Shown piece after piece: positions 1 to 6,728 of a stretch of DNA of 10,756 nucleotides. Position numbers and translations under genes: made by a program. The first letter of the stretch is position 1. Each line of letters begins with the position of its first letter. The notes beneath the pieces are model-generated. The model searched no databases, was not told the DNA's origin, and saw only the letters and a program-made list of their open reading frames with translations. This stretch comes from Tardiphaga sp. (GTDB taxonomy: Bacteria; Pseudomonadota; Alphaproteobacteria; Rhizobiales; Xanthobacteraceae): assembly GCA_028290325.1 (NCBI GenBank), contig JAQGJY010000042.1, forward strand, positions 1 to 10,756. The letters are read 5' to 3'.

Positions 1-235
1 CGATCAAGCTGTTGATCGTGTAGGAGACGAACGGCGTCGTCCGCATCAATTGACTGTAGTTCTCCAGCGTCGGTGAAAATATCAGCGTCGGCGGATAAGC
101 AGTTACCTCAAACGACGGCTTGAACGACGACAGCACCATCCATGCCGTGGGCGTCATCACCAAGATGCCAGCCAGCACGAGTTGCACGACGTTCAATCGG
201 TTGATCCAGGACTCGCTCATGGGGGTGCGATTCAT
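1..235 (-). CDS. Carbohydrate ABC transporter permease, MalG-type (3' part outside window)
   Basis: This is the N-terminal 78 codons of a second inner-membrane permease of a CUT1-type sugar importer; the rest runs off the left edge. The ATG at 235 is 8 bases after the stop of the upstream MalF-type gene, and GGTGA at that stop can serve as its ribosome binding site. An in-frame ATG five codons later is a possible alternative start. The translation shows a first membrane helix (about residues 17-33, VVQLVLAGILVMTP), then the SSFKP turn typical of MalG proteins and the periplasmic stretch ending in TLENYSQL, followed by the start of the second helix. The EAA loop that contacts the ATPase would lie outside the window. 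Substrate cannot be read from this fragment. An ATPase gene is expected further left. Confidence 0.9.
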   Translation of the reverse strand, partial: MNRTPMSESWINRLNVVQLVLAGILVMTPTAWMVLSSFKPSFEVTAYPPTLIFSPTLENYSQLMRTTPFVSYTINSLI

Positions 236-243
236 CTGATATT

Positions 244-1137
244 TCACCAGGCGACCGCGCCACGCAGGCGATTCAAAGCCAACACCGCGCCAAACACGAC
301 CGCGGTCAAGGTCAGCATCAAAGCGCTGGCATATCCGATATTGAAGAACTCGAATCCGACCCGAAAGCCATAGATGTTCAGCGTGTTCGAGGCGTTGCCC
401 GGCCCGCCCTGGGTCGTGATGTAAATAATGTCGAAGAAGCGCAGCAGGTCCACGCTCCGGAGGATGGTGGCCGTGACGATGGTCGGCAGCAGCAGCGGCA
501 GCGTGATGCGCCTGAATGTCGTGTATGCCGACGCCCCGTCGATCTGCGCCGCTTCATAGACGCTAGGCGGTAAAGACTGCAGTCCGCCAAGCACGATCAG
601 CGCGACATACGGCGCCCATTGCCAAGTGTCGATCAGCGCCAAGGTCGGAATCACCCAAATCGGTGAAGCCAACCATTCGGAGGGCGGCAAACCCACGGCT
701 TGCAAAACATAGTTGGCCGCGCCGATCGAGGGATCGAGGATCACCAGCCACATCAGGCCGGCGACCACGGGGGGCATCATGAACGGCGAAATAAACAATG
801 AGCGAACGAAACCCGGCAGTCGCTTGGCATGAAACAGCAGCAGCGCCAGCCATACGCCCAGCACGAGCTGCAGCACCAGCGAGAGAATGTAAAGCGCCAG
901 CGTCACCCAAAGTCCGTGCCAGAATTCGCTGTCCGCGATGAGCTTCGAATAATTGCCGAGACCGACGAACGACTGCCGCCCCGTCGACGAAAACGCATGA
1001 AACCCAAGCCAAACGGTGTAAGCGACCGGAAATGCGATCATTCCCAGCGTGAACAGCACCGCTGGCGCCGACAACGCGGCGAGTTCGGCGCGCTGTCGAT
1101 CCGGCCTTACGGCTTGCGCTGCAGGTGTCATTTCCAA
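244..1137 (-). CDS. Carbohydrate ABC transporter permease, MalF-type
   Basis: Inner-membrane subunit that, with the MalG-type partner, forms the channel of a CUT1 (MalFG family) sugar importer. The 297-residue product has the usual six-helix layout: helix 1 at about 22-45, the periplasmic loop with FVGLGNYSKL, then a helix block from about 75 onwards. The cytoplasmic EAA loop, EAAQIDGASAYTTFRRITLPLL, spans about residues 195-216 and is the docking site for the ATPase. Length is normal for the family. The start is uncertain: TTG at 1137 has GAGGA five bases upstream, while ATG at 1131, two codons later, lies 11 bases from the same GAGGA. TTG is preferred on spacing. It is the second gene of a leftward operon, separated from the binding-protein gene by a hairpin-bearing gap and followed 8 bases on by the MalG-type gene. 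Confidence 0.93.
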   Translation of the reverse strand: MEMTPAAQAVRPDRQRAELAALSAPAVLFTLGMIAFPVAYTVWLGFHAFSSTGRQSFVGLGNYSKLIADSEFWHGLWVTLALYILSLVLQLVLGVWLALLLFHAKRLPGFVRSLFISPFMMPPVVAGLMWLVILDPSIGAANYVLQAVGLPPSEWLASPIWVIPTLALIDTWQWAPYVALIVLGGLQSLPPSVYEAAQIDGASAYTTFRRITLPLLLPTIVTATILRSVDLLRFFDIIYITTQGGPGNASNTLNIYGFRVGFEFFNIGYASALMLTLTAVVFGAVLALNRLRGAVAW

Positions 1138-1159
1138 TTATTTCCTCGTGAGGATGGTT

Positions 1160-1190
1160 CAGTTGCGGTCACCCATTGTGACGGCAACTG
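1160..1190 (-). other. Intercistronic hairpin between binding-protein and permease genes
   Basis: An inverted repeat of 31 bases forms a 13-position stem with one mismatch (7 pairs, one G-G, 5 pairs) around a five-base loop. It begins 9 bases after the binding-protein stop codon and ends 22 bases before the permease start. There is no T-run on the transcript strand, so it does not look like an intrinsic terminator. Hairpins at this point in binding-protein-dependent importers (malE-malF is the classic case) protect the upstream message and keep the binding protein in excess over permease. That role is inferred here. Confidence 0.6.
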
Positions 1191-1199
1191 TGCCTGGCG

Positions 1200-2501
1200 T
1201 TACTTCTGTGCAATCAGCGCATCGAGCCCCCTGTCGGCGTCCGCGCAGGCTTGATCCACCGTTTTTTGCTTGAGAATCAGATCCTGCACGGCCTGGCCGA
1301 TGAACTCGCGCGATTCCGGGTTGGCAACGATGGGATACCCAACTTCCGACGACCCCTTGGTCGCAAGCACATCAAGTGCCGCCTGCCATTGCTTACGCAC
1401 CGGCTCCTCGTCGATCCACTTGCGATACTCAGGGTCGTTGGCGACCGCCGGACGTGGTGGCGCGATGCCCTGCACTGCCATTCGCTTCTGGATCTCGGGG
1501 CTGGTCGCCCATTGCACGAAGTACCACGCGGCATCGGGCTTTTTGCTAAAGGCGGACACGGCAAGGCCCCAGCCGATCGCCGTCGGCACCTGGCCGGCGT
1601 CACCGGCGGGGAACGGCGCCAGCGCGGTATCCTTGAGTCGTTCGCCGCCTTCCATCACCGTCCGCAATTCGTTGGAAGATTCAAACGACATCGCGGCGCG
1701 GCCGGTGCGATAGAGCGCCGATATTTGCTGAAAACTGTAATTGACGACACCTGGAGGCCCATAATCGCGCAGCAGGCGGCTATAGGTATCAAGCGTCTCC
1801 TTGCCTTTCGCCGAGCAGAGATTCGACTTGCCATTGGCCATGTAGCTGCCGCCAATATTGTGCAGCATGTTGCTGAAGGTGTAGGCAACGGCCGGCTTCA
1901 GCCCGCGCGAGACGAACGGCGTGATCGCACTGTCGCACGCCTTGATCTTCTGCGCGGCGACTTCGACGTCCTTGATGGTCGCCAGCTTCTCCACGCCGCA
2001 TTTCTTGAAAATGTCGGTACGATAATAGAGGATTGGTCCCTCGATGTTCAGCGGCACGCTGGTGAGCTTGCCGCCGAAGGTCGCAGCCTTGAGCAATGCT
2101 TGGCTGAGGCCAGCCAAATCGTAATCCTTTGAGGCTTCATTCTTCGACACCGTCGAGAGATCGCCATACCAGCCCGCCGCGGCGAATTGCTCGCCTTCGC
2201 GCGATGGCAATGACATGAACACGTCGACCTCGTCGCTGCGCGCGTTCATGACGGTGACCAGCCGCTGGCGCATCTGCTGTTCCTGGTAGCCATCGACCTT
2301 GAGTGAGATGCCGGTCAGCTTTTCGAAGTCACCCTTGTGAATCAGTAGCGCCTGCGACACCGGATTGTTGTTGGCGAGAAAGGTGACGGTCTTGCCCTGA
2401 AACTTCTTCCAGTCGAAATCGGCCGCGCAGGCCGCCGTCGTGGCTGCGCCCAATGCCATCAATGAAATAACGACCCGCGTCGCCAATGCGTCTTTGGACA
2501 T
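1200..2501 (-). CDS. Sugar ABC transporter periplasmic substrate-binding protein (family 1)
   Basis: Periplasmic receptor of the CUT1 importer; it would capture a sugar or sugar derivative and deliver it to the MalF/MalG-type permeases encoded next. The chosen ATG at 2501 has GGAGG five bases upstream; an ATG eight codons earlier lacks such a site. The 433-residue product starts with a Sec signal peptide (positive residues, hydrophobic VVISLMALGAA, AxA-type cleavage near residue 27). The mature part has the SBP family 1 signature around LNIEGPILYYRTDIFKKCGV (about 151-170), and a C-terminal half with GWGLAVSAFSKKPDAAWYF, typical of the second lobe. Two cysteines flank the hinge region (FKKCG and KACDS) and could form a disulfide. 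The ligand is not identifiable from sequence alone. It is the first gene after a strong promoter overlapped by a LacI-type operator. Confidence 0.95.
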   Translation of the reverse strand: MSKDALATRVVISLMALGAATTAACAADFDWKKFQGKTVTFLANNNPVSQALLIHKGDFEKLTGISLKVDGYQEQQMRQRLVTVMNARSDEVDVFMSLPSREGEQFAAAGWYGDLSTVSKNEASKDYDLAGLSQALLKAATFGGKLTSVPLNIEGPILYYRTDIFKKCGVEKLATIKDVEVAAQKIKACDSAITPFVSRGLKPAVAYTFSNMLHNIGGSYMANGKSNLCSAKGKETLDTYSRLLRDYGPPGVVNYSFQQISALYRTGRAAMSFESSNELRTVMEGGERLKDTALAPFPAGDAGQVPTAIGWGLAVSAFSKKPDAAWYFVQWATSPEIQKRMAVQGIAPPRPAVANDPEYRKWIDEEPVRKQWQAALDVLATKGSSEVGYPIVANPESREFIGQAVQDLILKQKTVDQACADADRGLDALIAQK

Positions 2502-2549
2502 CCGTTCCTCCCTGTTGCGTCCCATAGCGCCTGGTTAGCCAGATCGTTT

Positions 2550-2567
2550 TATGTAACCGGTTACATA
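2550..2567. promoter_or_regulatory. LacI-type operator (transporter side)
   Basis: TATGTAACCGGTTACATA is a perfect 18-bp palindrome with the central CG typical of LacI-family operators. It overlaps the -10 element of the leftward transporter promoter, so binding by the divergent LacI-family product would block initiation. The half-sites TGTAAC/GTTACA recur at 2685-2698. Confidence 0.85.
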
Positions 2568-2592
2568 GTACACGCCAGGTCCGGAGTGTCAA
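2565..2592 (-). promoter_or_regulatory. Sigma-70-type promoter for the sugar ABC operon
   Basis: On the minus strand a perfect -35 TTGACA (2592-2587) is followed after 16 bases by TACTAT (2570-2565) as -10. The -10 shares three bases with the LacI-type palindrome. Transcription would start near 2558, inside the operator, giving a leader of about 55 bases before the ATG at 2501. Confidence 0.6.
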
Positions 2593-2684
2593 GCAAGCCT
2601 GGACCGGAACGCTTTATTCAAGAACAATGGATTTTTAGGAAGATTTTTGCTGGACAAAGCGCTGATCTGGCCGCATCCTCTCGC

Positions 2685-2698
2685 TTGTAACGTTACAA
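2685..2698. promoter_or_regulatory. Second LacI-type operator (regulator side)
   Basis: TTGTAACGTTACAA is a perfect 14-bp palindrome using the same TGTAAC/GTTACA half-sites as 2550-2567 but with the two central bases missing. It lies 20 bases before the preferred TTG start of the LacI-family gene and overlaps TACAAT (2694-2699), a possible -10 for that gene. This fits autoregulation. Confidence 0.65.
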
Positions 2699-2718
2699 TT
2701 TCAGGCGAGTTCGTACCA

Positions 2719-3750
2719 TTGCATCCACACTCCGGGGGAGCGTTAAGACAGGGTATCCGCGCCGTCGCGGCGCGCGCCGGCGTTTCGACGGCGTCGGTGT
2801 CGCGCGCGCTGAACAATCCGGATTCAGTCAGCCCCGAGTTGCACCGCCGCATCGCGGAAGCAGTGCACGCGGTCGGTTACATTCCACATGCCTCAGCACG
2901 CGCGCTATCATCGCGGCGCACCCGCACGCTCGGAGCGATCATCCCGACCATCGACAACACGATGTTCGCACGCGGCATTGCAGAGCTGCAGAAATATTTG
3001 TCGTCGGTCGGCTATATGCTGTTGCTCACCACCAGCGGCTACGATCTCGATGCCGAGCTGGAGCAGGCACGCAATCTCATCAGCCGGGGCGTCGACGGTC
3101 TGGTGCTGCGCGGCGACTGCCATCACGACGCCTTGCGCAAGATGCTCACCGATGGCCACATCCCCTTTATCAATGTGGGAGTCTACCGGCCGGACCGCCC
3201 CTATCCTTGCGTTGGCACCAACAATGAAGCGGCGGCCCATCGCGCGGCGATGCACGTCGTTGAGCTCGGCCACCGCAAAATCGGAATCGTCTCAGCGTTG
3301 CAGCGGAACAATGATCGCGCCAGCGCGCGCATCGACGGCTTTCGCCGCGCTCTGTCCGAGAATGGCATCGAGTTGCCGCCGCAATGGCACGTCGAGGTGC
3401 CCTACACGCTCGACGATGCGCGCGAGGCAGCGCGATATCTCCTTAGCCTGCCCGAGCGGCCAAGCGCGCTGGTGTGCGGCAACGATGTCATCGCCTATGG
3501 CGTGCTGCTTGAGGCGGAACGCAGCGGATATGTCATTCCCCGCGACCTGTCGGTGGTCGGCTTCGACGATCTCGACTGGAGCCGGCATTTGCGGCCGAGC
3601 CTCACCACGATCCAGGTGCCAACCGGCGCGACTTGGCAACGCGCCGGCGAATACCTGGTCCGGCACCTCGCGGGCGAGCAGACCATCATGCATCACGAGG
3701 TCGATTACTCCCTGATTGTCCGTGAATCGACGGCACCGCCGCGCGCCTGA
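2719..3750 (+). CDS. LacI-family transcriptional regulator
   Basis: A DNA-binding repressor of the LacI/GalR family with a periplasmic-binding-protein-like effector domain; it probably controls the divergent importer and itself. From TTG at 2719 the product has 343 residues, the family norm. The helix-turn-helix is IRAVAARAGVSTASVSRALN (about 13-32), followed by the hinge helix (ARALSSRRT, about 60-68) with the leucine that normally intercalates at the central CG. The effector domain begins at TLGAIIPTIDN and ends with the standard LIVRESTAP tail. No ATG or GTG lies in frame before the HTH. A TTG at 2647 is also open, but it would place operator 2685-2698 inside the gene, so 2719 is preferred; its ribosome binding site is weak. 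The SDR gene follows 26 bases downstream and is probably co-transcribed. Confidence 0.93.
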   Translation: MHPHSGGALRQGIRAVAARAGVSTASVSRALNNPDSVSPELHRRIAEAVHAVGYIPHASARALSSRRTRTLGAIIPTIDNTMFARGIAELQKYLSSVGYMLLLTTSGYDLDAELEQARNLISRGVDGLVLRGDCHHDALRKMLTDGHIPFINVGVYRPDRPYPCVGTNNEAAAHRAAMHVVELGHRKIGIVSALQRNNDRASARIDGFRRALSENGIELPPQWHVEVPYTLDDAREAARYLLSLPERPSALVCGNDVIAYGVLLEAERSGYVIPRDLSVVGFDDLDWSRHLRPSLTTIQVPTGATWQRAGEYLVRHLAGEQTIMHHEVDYSLIVRESTAPPRA

Positions 3751-3776
3751 CGCGCAGATCAACGAGGATCACTTCT

Positions 3777-4511
3777 ATGACAGCTTCGTTTTCCCTGCCT
3801 TCGGGCTTTCGTGCCGTCGTGATCGGCGGAGCGGGCGACATCGGAGCCGCGATCTCGAATCTGTTCTGCGATCTCCTCGCAACCGTCACAGCTACGGCTA
3901 TCGACGAAGCCGCGATCGCAGACTCGCAGCTCCGCTCGCGTGCCGGGATCACCCTCCGGCCACTCGACGTCACCGACGATTCGGCGGTCGAAGCCTTCGC
4001 CAAGGAACATCAGCGCGTCGATGCGCTAATCAATTGCGCAGGGATCCTGGCGCGCGATAAGGAGTTTGAGATCGCGACCTTCATGAAGGTGGTCGACGTG
4101 AACCTCATCGGCACGTTCCGCACATGCATGGCCTTCCGGCCCTTGCTGGCGCGGTCCCAAGGTTCGATCGTCAACATCGCCTCGATGAATGCAACGCTTG
4201 CGTTACCGCGCATTCCTGCCTACTGCGCCAGCAAGGGCGGCGTCGTGATGCTGACCAAGGCTCTGGCGCTCGCGTGGGCCGAGGACGGCATCCGCGTCAA
4301 CGCGGTGGCGCCAGGTTATATCGAAACCAGCATCAACGAAGCTGGACGCCAGGATCAAGCGCACTATCAGCGCATCGCCGATCGCACCGCCTTCAAGCGC
4401 TGGGGCCAACCCGATGACGTCGCCGGCGCGGTGGCGTTCCTGTGCATGCCAGCATCGCGCTACGCCACCGGAACGGTGGTCGCGATCGATGGCGGATTCT
4501 TGGCTGGATAG
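3777..4511 (+). CDS. Short-chain dehydrogenase/reductase (SDR), FabG-like classical type
   Basis: A classical SDR of 244 residues, expected to oxidise or reduce a hydroxyl/keto group on a sugar, polyol or related acid with a nicotinamide cofactor. The cofactor-binding glycine motif reads GGAGDIG (17-23), a normal variant of TGxxxGIG. Asp43 near the end of strand beta-2 favours NAD(H) over NADP(H). LDV around 63-65, NCAG (86-89), the structural Asn109, catalytic Ser136, and YCASK with Tyr149 and Lys153 are all present, as is NAVAPGYIET (175-184). The ATG at 3777 has GAGGA eight bases upstream. It follows the LacI-family gene in the same direction, so its substrate is probably the transported compound or an early product of it. 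It converges with the Ldh-family gene. The exact substrate is unknown; a sulfoquinovose dehydrogenase role is only one possibility. Confidence 0.93.
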   Translation: MTASFSLPSGFRAVVIGGAGDIGAAISNLFCDLLATVTATAIDEAAIADSQLRSRAGITLRPLDVTDDSAVEAFAKEHQRVDALINCAGILARDKEFEIATFMKVVDVNLIGTFRTCMAFRPLLARSQGSIVNIASMNATLALPRIPAYCASKGGVVMLTKALALAWAEDGIRVNAVAPGYIETSINEAGRQDQAHYQRIADRTAFKRWGQPDDVAGAVAFLCMPASRYATGTVVAIDGGFLAG

Positions 4512-4562
4512 CGCGTAAGCCTGCCAAGAGCATCGAAAGTTTGCCGCCGTCATTTCATTCGG

Positions 4563-4587
4563 TTGGTTTTGACCTCTCGTCAACCAA
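4563..4587. terminator. Possible bidirectional hairpin between convergent genes
   Basis: TTGGTT and GAC pair with GTC and AACCAA around a five-base loop (CTCTC), with a two-base bulge. It lies in the short gap between the convergent SDR and Ldh-family genes and overlaps the latter's stop codon. No long T-run follows on either strand, so termination is only a weak inference. Confidence 0.3.
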
Positions 4588-5569
4588 TTGCCAGAGCCTC
4601 GATTTCAGGTGGAATGACGAGCCCCTCCGTCGCCGCGCGAGCACGGCTGGCCAATCGTCGCGCGCCCGGCAATCGGGCTCCCTGCTGTCGTTCGATCGCG
4701 CCGGCCAGGGTCGCCATGCGCTCACCGAACTTACGGTGACCGAATGCGGCGGGATCGATCGCCATCATTAATTGTCCAGTCTGCGGCGGGCCGCCTTCGC
4801 CGTCCAGGAACGACGACGCCTCGAAGGCGAGATTCGCACCCGTCAGACAGGCTGCAAGAATCTCGACCATAAACGCGAGCGCGGCACCTTTGGCGCCGCC
4901 GAGCGGAATCATCGTGCCTTGCAGCGCCTTCGTCGGATCGGAGGTCGGTTCGCCGTGGATGTCCAATGCCCAGCCTTCGGGAATGATTTCGCCGCGTTGT
5001 TTCGCAGCAGCGATCGGGCCGCGCGCCACCTTGGACAGTGCAAGATCGACGACCACCGGCTCTCTCCCATCGAGAGGAGCTGCGAACGCGATCGGATTCG
5101 TCCCGAACACGGGTTGCCGCCCGCCCCACGGCGCCATCGCGCCAGGCGTGTTAGCGAACAGGAGCGCGACGAGTCCTTTTCGGGCAAGCGCCTCGCAGGG
5201 CAGGCCAGCTGCTCCGCAATGGTTCGAACGCCGGATTGACGCGATAGCGATCCCCTGCTCCGATGCGAGTTTCGGCAATTCCGCCACGGCAAGATCGATC
5301 GCCGGATACGCGAAGCCACAGGCCGCGTCGATCGCAAGCACAGCGGGACGCAGTCGTGCGGCCGTTGGTTTTGCCAGACCGTTGATCTTGCCGCTTTTGA
5401 GCATTTCCAGATATGTCGGAACTCGCGACAAGCCATGGCCCTTGAGCCCGTCGGCTTCGGCGGCGACCAGTGCGCAGGCCACAGACTGCGCATTGTCGGC
5501 GCTGCAACCGTGCCGCATGAATGCAATGGCTACTCGTTCCGTCACATCGGGCAACATGAGTGAGTTCAT
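4580..5569 (-). CDS. comC: Ldh-family (malate/L-lactate DH superfamily) oxidoreductase, probable (R)-sulfolactate dehydrogenase
   Basis: A 329-residue NAD(P)-dependent 2-hydroxyacid dehydrogenase of the Ldh_2 family, which is unrelated to Rossmann-fold malate dehydrogenases. Family marks seen are GHGLSRVPTYLEML (44-57, with His45 and Arg49), RRSNHCGAAG (113-122, with the conserved His117), AMAPWGG (134-140), FGTNPIAFAAP (155-165) and GGAKGAALAFMVEILAACLTGA (224-245). The last motif has Ala where many relatives have GGHKG; as I recall the family, this AKGAALAxMVEILAA form is typical of ComC-like (R)-3-sulfolactate dehydrogenases. The ATG at 5569 overlaps the stop of the preceding D-2-hydroxyacid dehydrogenase gene by four bases (ATGA), which implies translational coupling. 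Adjacent genes for two dehydrogenases of opposite stereochemistry, plus a PSE exporter, support the sulfolactate assignment. Malate, lactate or another short 2-hydroxyacid remains possible. Confidence 0.85.
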   Translation of the reverse strand: MNSLMLPDVTERVAIAFMRHGCSADNAQSVACALVAAEADGLKGHGLSRVPTYLEMLKSGKINGLAKPTAARLRPAVLAIDAACGFAYPAIDLAVAELPKLASEQGIAIASIRRSNHCGAAGLPCEALARKGLVALLFANTPGAMAPWGGRQPVFGTNPIAFAAPLDGREPVVVDLALSKVARGPIAAAKQRGEIIPEGWALDIHGEPTSDPTKALQGTMIPLGGAKGAALAFMVEILAACLTGANLAFEASSFLDGEGGPPQTGQLMMAIDPAAFGHRKFGERMATLAGAIERQQGARLPGARRLASRARAATEGLVIPPEIEALAIG

Positions 5570-6492
5570 ATTGCCAGCGCCTTCTTGATGTTATCGACGG
5601 TCACCCAGGACACACGCGAGTTCGACTCTTCCGTCACACCGGCGATATGCGGAGTCAAAATCAACCCGGGGACATCCTTGAATGTGGCGGCAGCCGCCGC
5701 ATCCAGCGGCTCCCGCACGAAAACATCGAGAGCAGCACCCCCGAGCTTGCGCGCACGAAGCGCCGCAACAGCGGCCAGCTCATCAACCACGCCACCGCGC
5801 GAGGCATTGATCAAAATCGTCTCGGGCTTCATATGCGCAATGGCAGCATCATTGATCAGGCCTTTAGTAGCTTCCGTCAGCGGGACATGCAGACTGATCA
5901 CGTCGGCTTCGGCGAGAAGCGCCATGAGTTCACGCCGTTGTACACCCGCGTCGGCAAAGGCTGGATCTCCTGCATACGGGTCATAGGCAATCACCTGCAT
6001 CCCGAGAGCTTTGGCAAGTCCCGCCGTCCGGCGCGCGATCGAACCGAAGCCTACAAGTCCCATCACTTTGCCGGCAATCTCCTGACCGACCAGCGCGCCG
6101 CGTGGCCACGCACCCGCTGCCATCTGCGGCGTGGCTGCATAGGCCCGGCGCAGCAACATCATCGCTGTACAAATCACATATTCGGCGACCGACTGATCGT
6201 TGGCGCCAATGGCCGGAAACACCGCGATACTCCGCGCTTCACAGGCCGCAACATCAATATTGTCGAGCCCGACACCGAGCCGGCCGACCACGCGCAGTTT
6301 ACGTGCCGCGGTGAGCAGCGCGCCACGGACTTGGGTCCGGTTGCGCACGATCAGTGCACGGGCATCGTCAAGAAGTTTGATCAGATCACCCGGCCGATCG
6401 ACCAGCCCAGGATCATAGACGACGTCGAGACCGGCTAATCCGTCGCGTATGGCCTGTTCATCCATAAACTCGCTGATGACGATATCGGGCAC
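5566..6492 (-). CDS. slcC: D-2-hydroxyacid dehydrogenase family protein, probable (S)-sulfolactate dehydrogenase
   Basis: A 308-residue NAD-dependent dehydrogenase of the D-isomer-specific 2-hydroxyacid dehydrogenase family (formate/glycerate DH fold). The substrate-side motif VGRLGVGLDNID lies at about 69-80. The dinucleotide motif is GFGSIA (148-153), with Ala in place of the last Gly, and Asp171 lies at the end of the next strand, as for NAD. The catalytic triad is complete: Arg232 in NASRGGVVDE, Glu261 in DVFVREPL and His282 in TPHIAGVT. The start is GTG at 6492, with GGAG seven bases upstream. The opening ISEFMDE...YDPGLVDRP...ALIVRNRT resembles SlcC, the (S)-sulfolactate dehydrogenase of Chromohalobacter, as I recall it. 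The overlap with a ComC-like gene supports a two-enzyme sulfolactate racemising pair. An ordinary phosphoglycerate or hydroxypyruvate dehydrogenase is less likely, because the protein is short and lacks an ACT domain. Confidence 0.88.
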   Translation of the reverse strand: MPDIVISEFMDEQAIRDGLAGLDVVYDPGLVDRPGDLIKLLDDARALIVRNRTQVRGALLTAARKLRVVGRLGVGLDNIDVAACEARSIAVFPAIGANDQSVAEYVICTAMMLLRRAYAATPQMAAGAWPRGALVGQEIAGKVMGLVGFGSIARRTAGLAKALGMQVIAYDPYAGDPAFADAGVQRRELMALLAEADVISLHVPLTEATKGLINDAAIAHMKPETILINASRGGVVDELAAVAALRARKLGGAALDVFVREPLDAAAAATFKDVPGLILTPHIAGVTEESNSRVSWVTVDNIKKALAI

Positions 6493-6633
6493 GTCAATTC
6501 TCCAACCGCAATGGCTACCGTGCGACGCCGATTAATAGGCGCAGCAGTCAGATGACATCGTCATGATCATCTTCGAAGGAGTGCCAAGCCGTCGGATCAA
6601 TTCCCTCGAACGTGCGGGCACGCTACATGCATA

Positions 6634-6645
6634 TCTTATATAAGA
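6634..6645. promoter_or_regulatory. Probable GntR/UTRA operator upstream of the dehydrogenase pair
   Basis: TCTTATATAAGA is a perfect 12-bp palindrome in the 236-base gap between the GntR gene and the slcC-like gene, about 140 bases before the GTG start. The identical sequence occurs at 8784-8795 before the exporter gene. The minus strand here and the plus strand there share 15 bases, TCTTATATAAGATAT. It is the best candidate binding site for the adjacent GntR regulator. Confidence 0.7.
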
Positions 6646-6693
6646 CAATAGACATGAGAACGTCCACAGGCGTGTTTCGAGGTTTGCGGGCCA

Positions 6694-6710
6694 TGTCGTC
6701 GCCAACGACA
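6694..6710 (-). terminator. Small hairpin after the GntR gene, possible weak terminator
   Basis: TGTCGT and ACGACA pair around a five-base loop, 18 bases beyond the GntR stop codon. No T-run follows on the minus strand, so this may be an mRNA 3'-end or attenuation structure, or chance. Confidence 0.25.
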
Positions 6711-6728
6711 CAAACCCCGAAATTCGAG

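Noticed and set aside
1251..2132. Long open frame of 293 codons on the plus strand opposite the sugar-binding protein gene
   Set aside because: It is antisense to a clear family 1 binding protein, is rich in Arg and His as is typical of antisense frames in GC-rich DNA, and has no domain.
5560..6438. Plus-strand open frame of 292 codons opposite the D-2-hydroxyacid dehydrogenase gene
   Set aside because: The opposite strand carries an intact catalytic Arg/Glu/His dehydrogenase; this frame has no recognisable motif.
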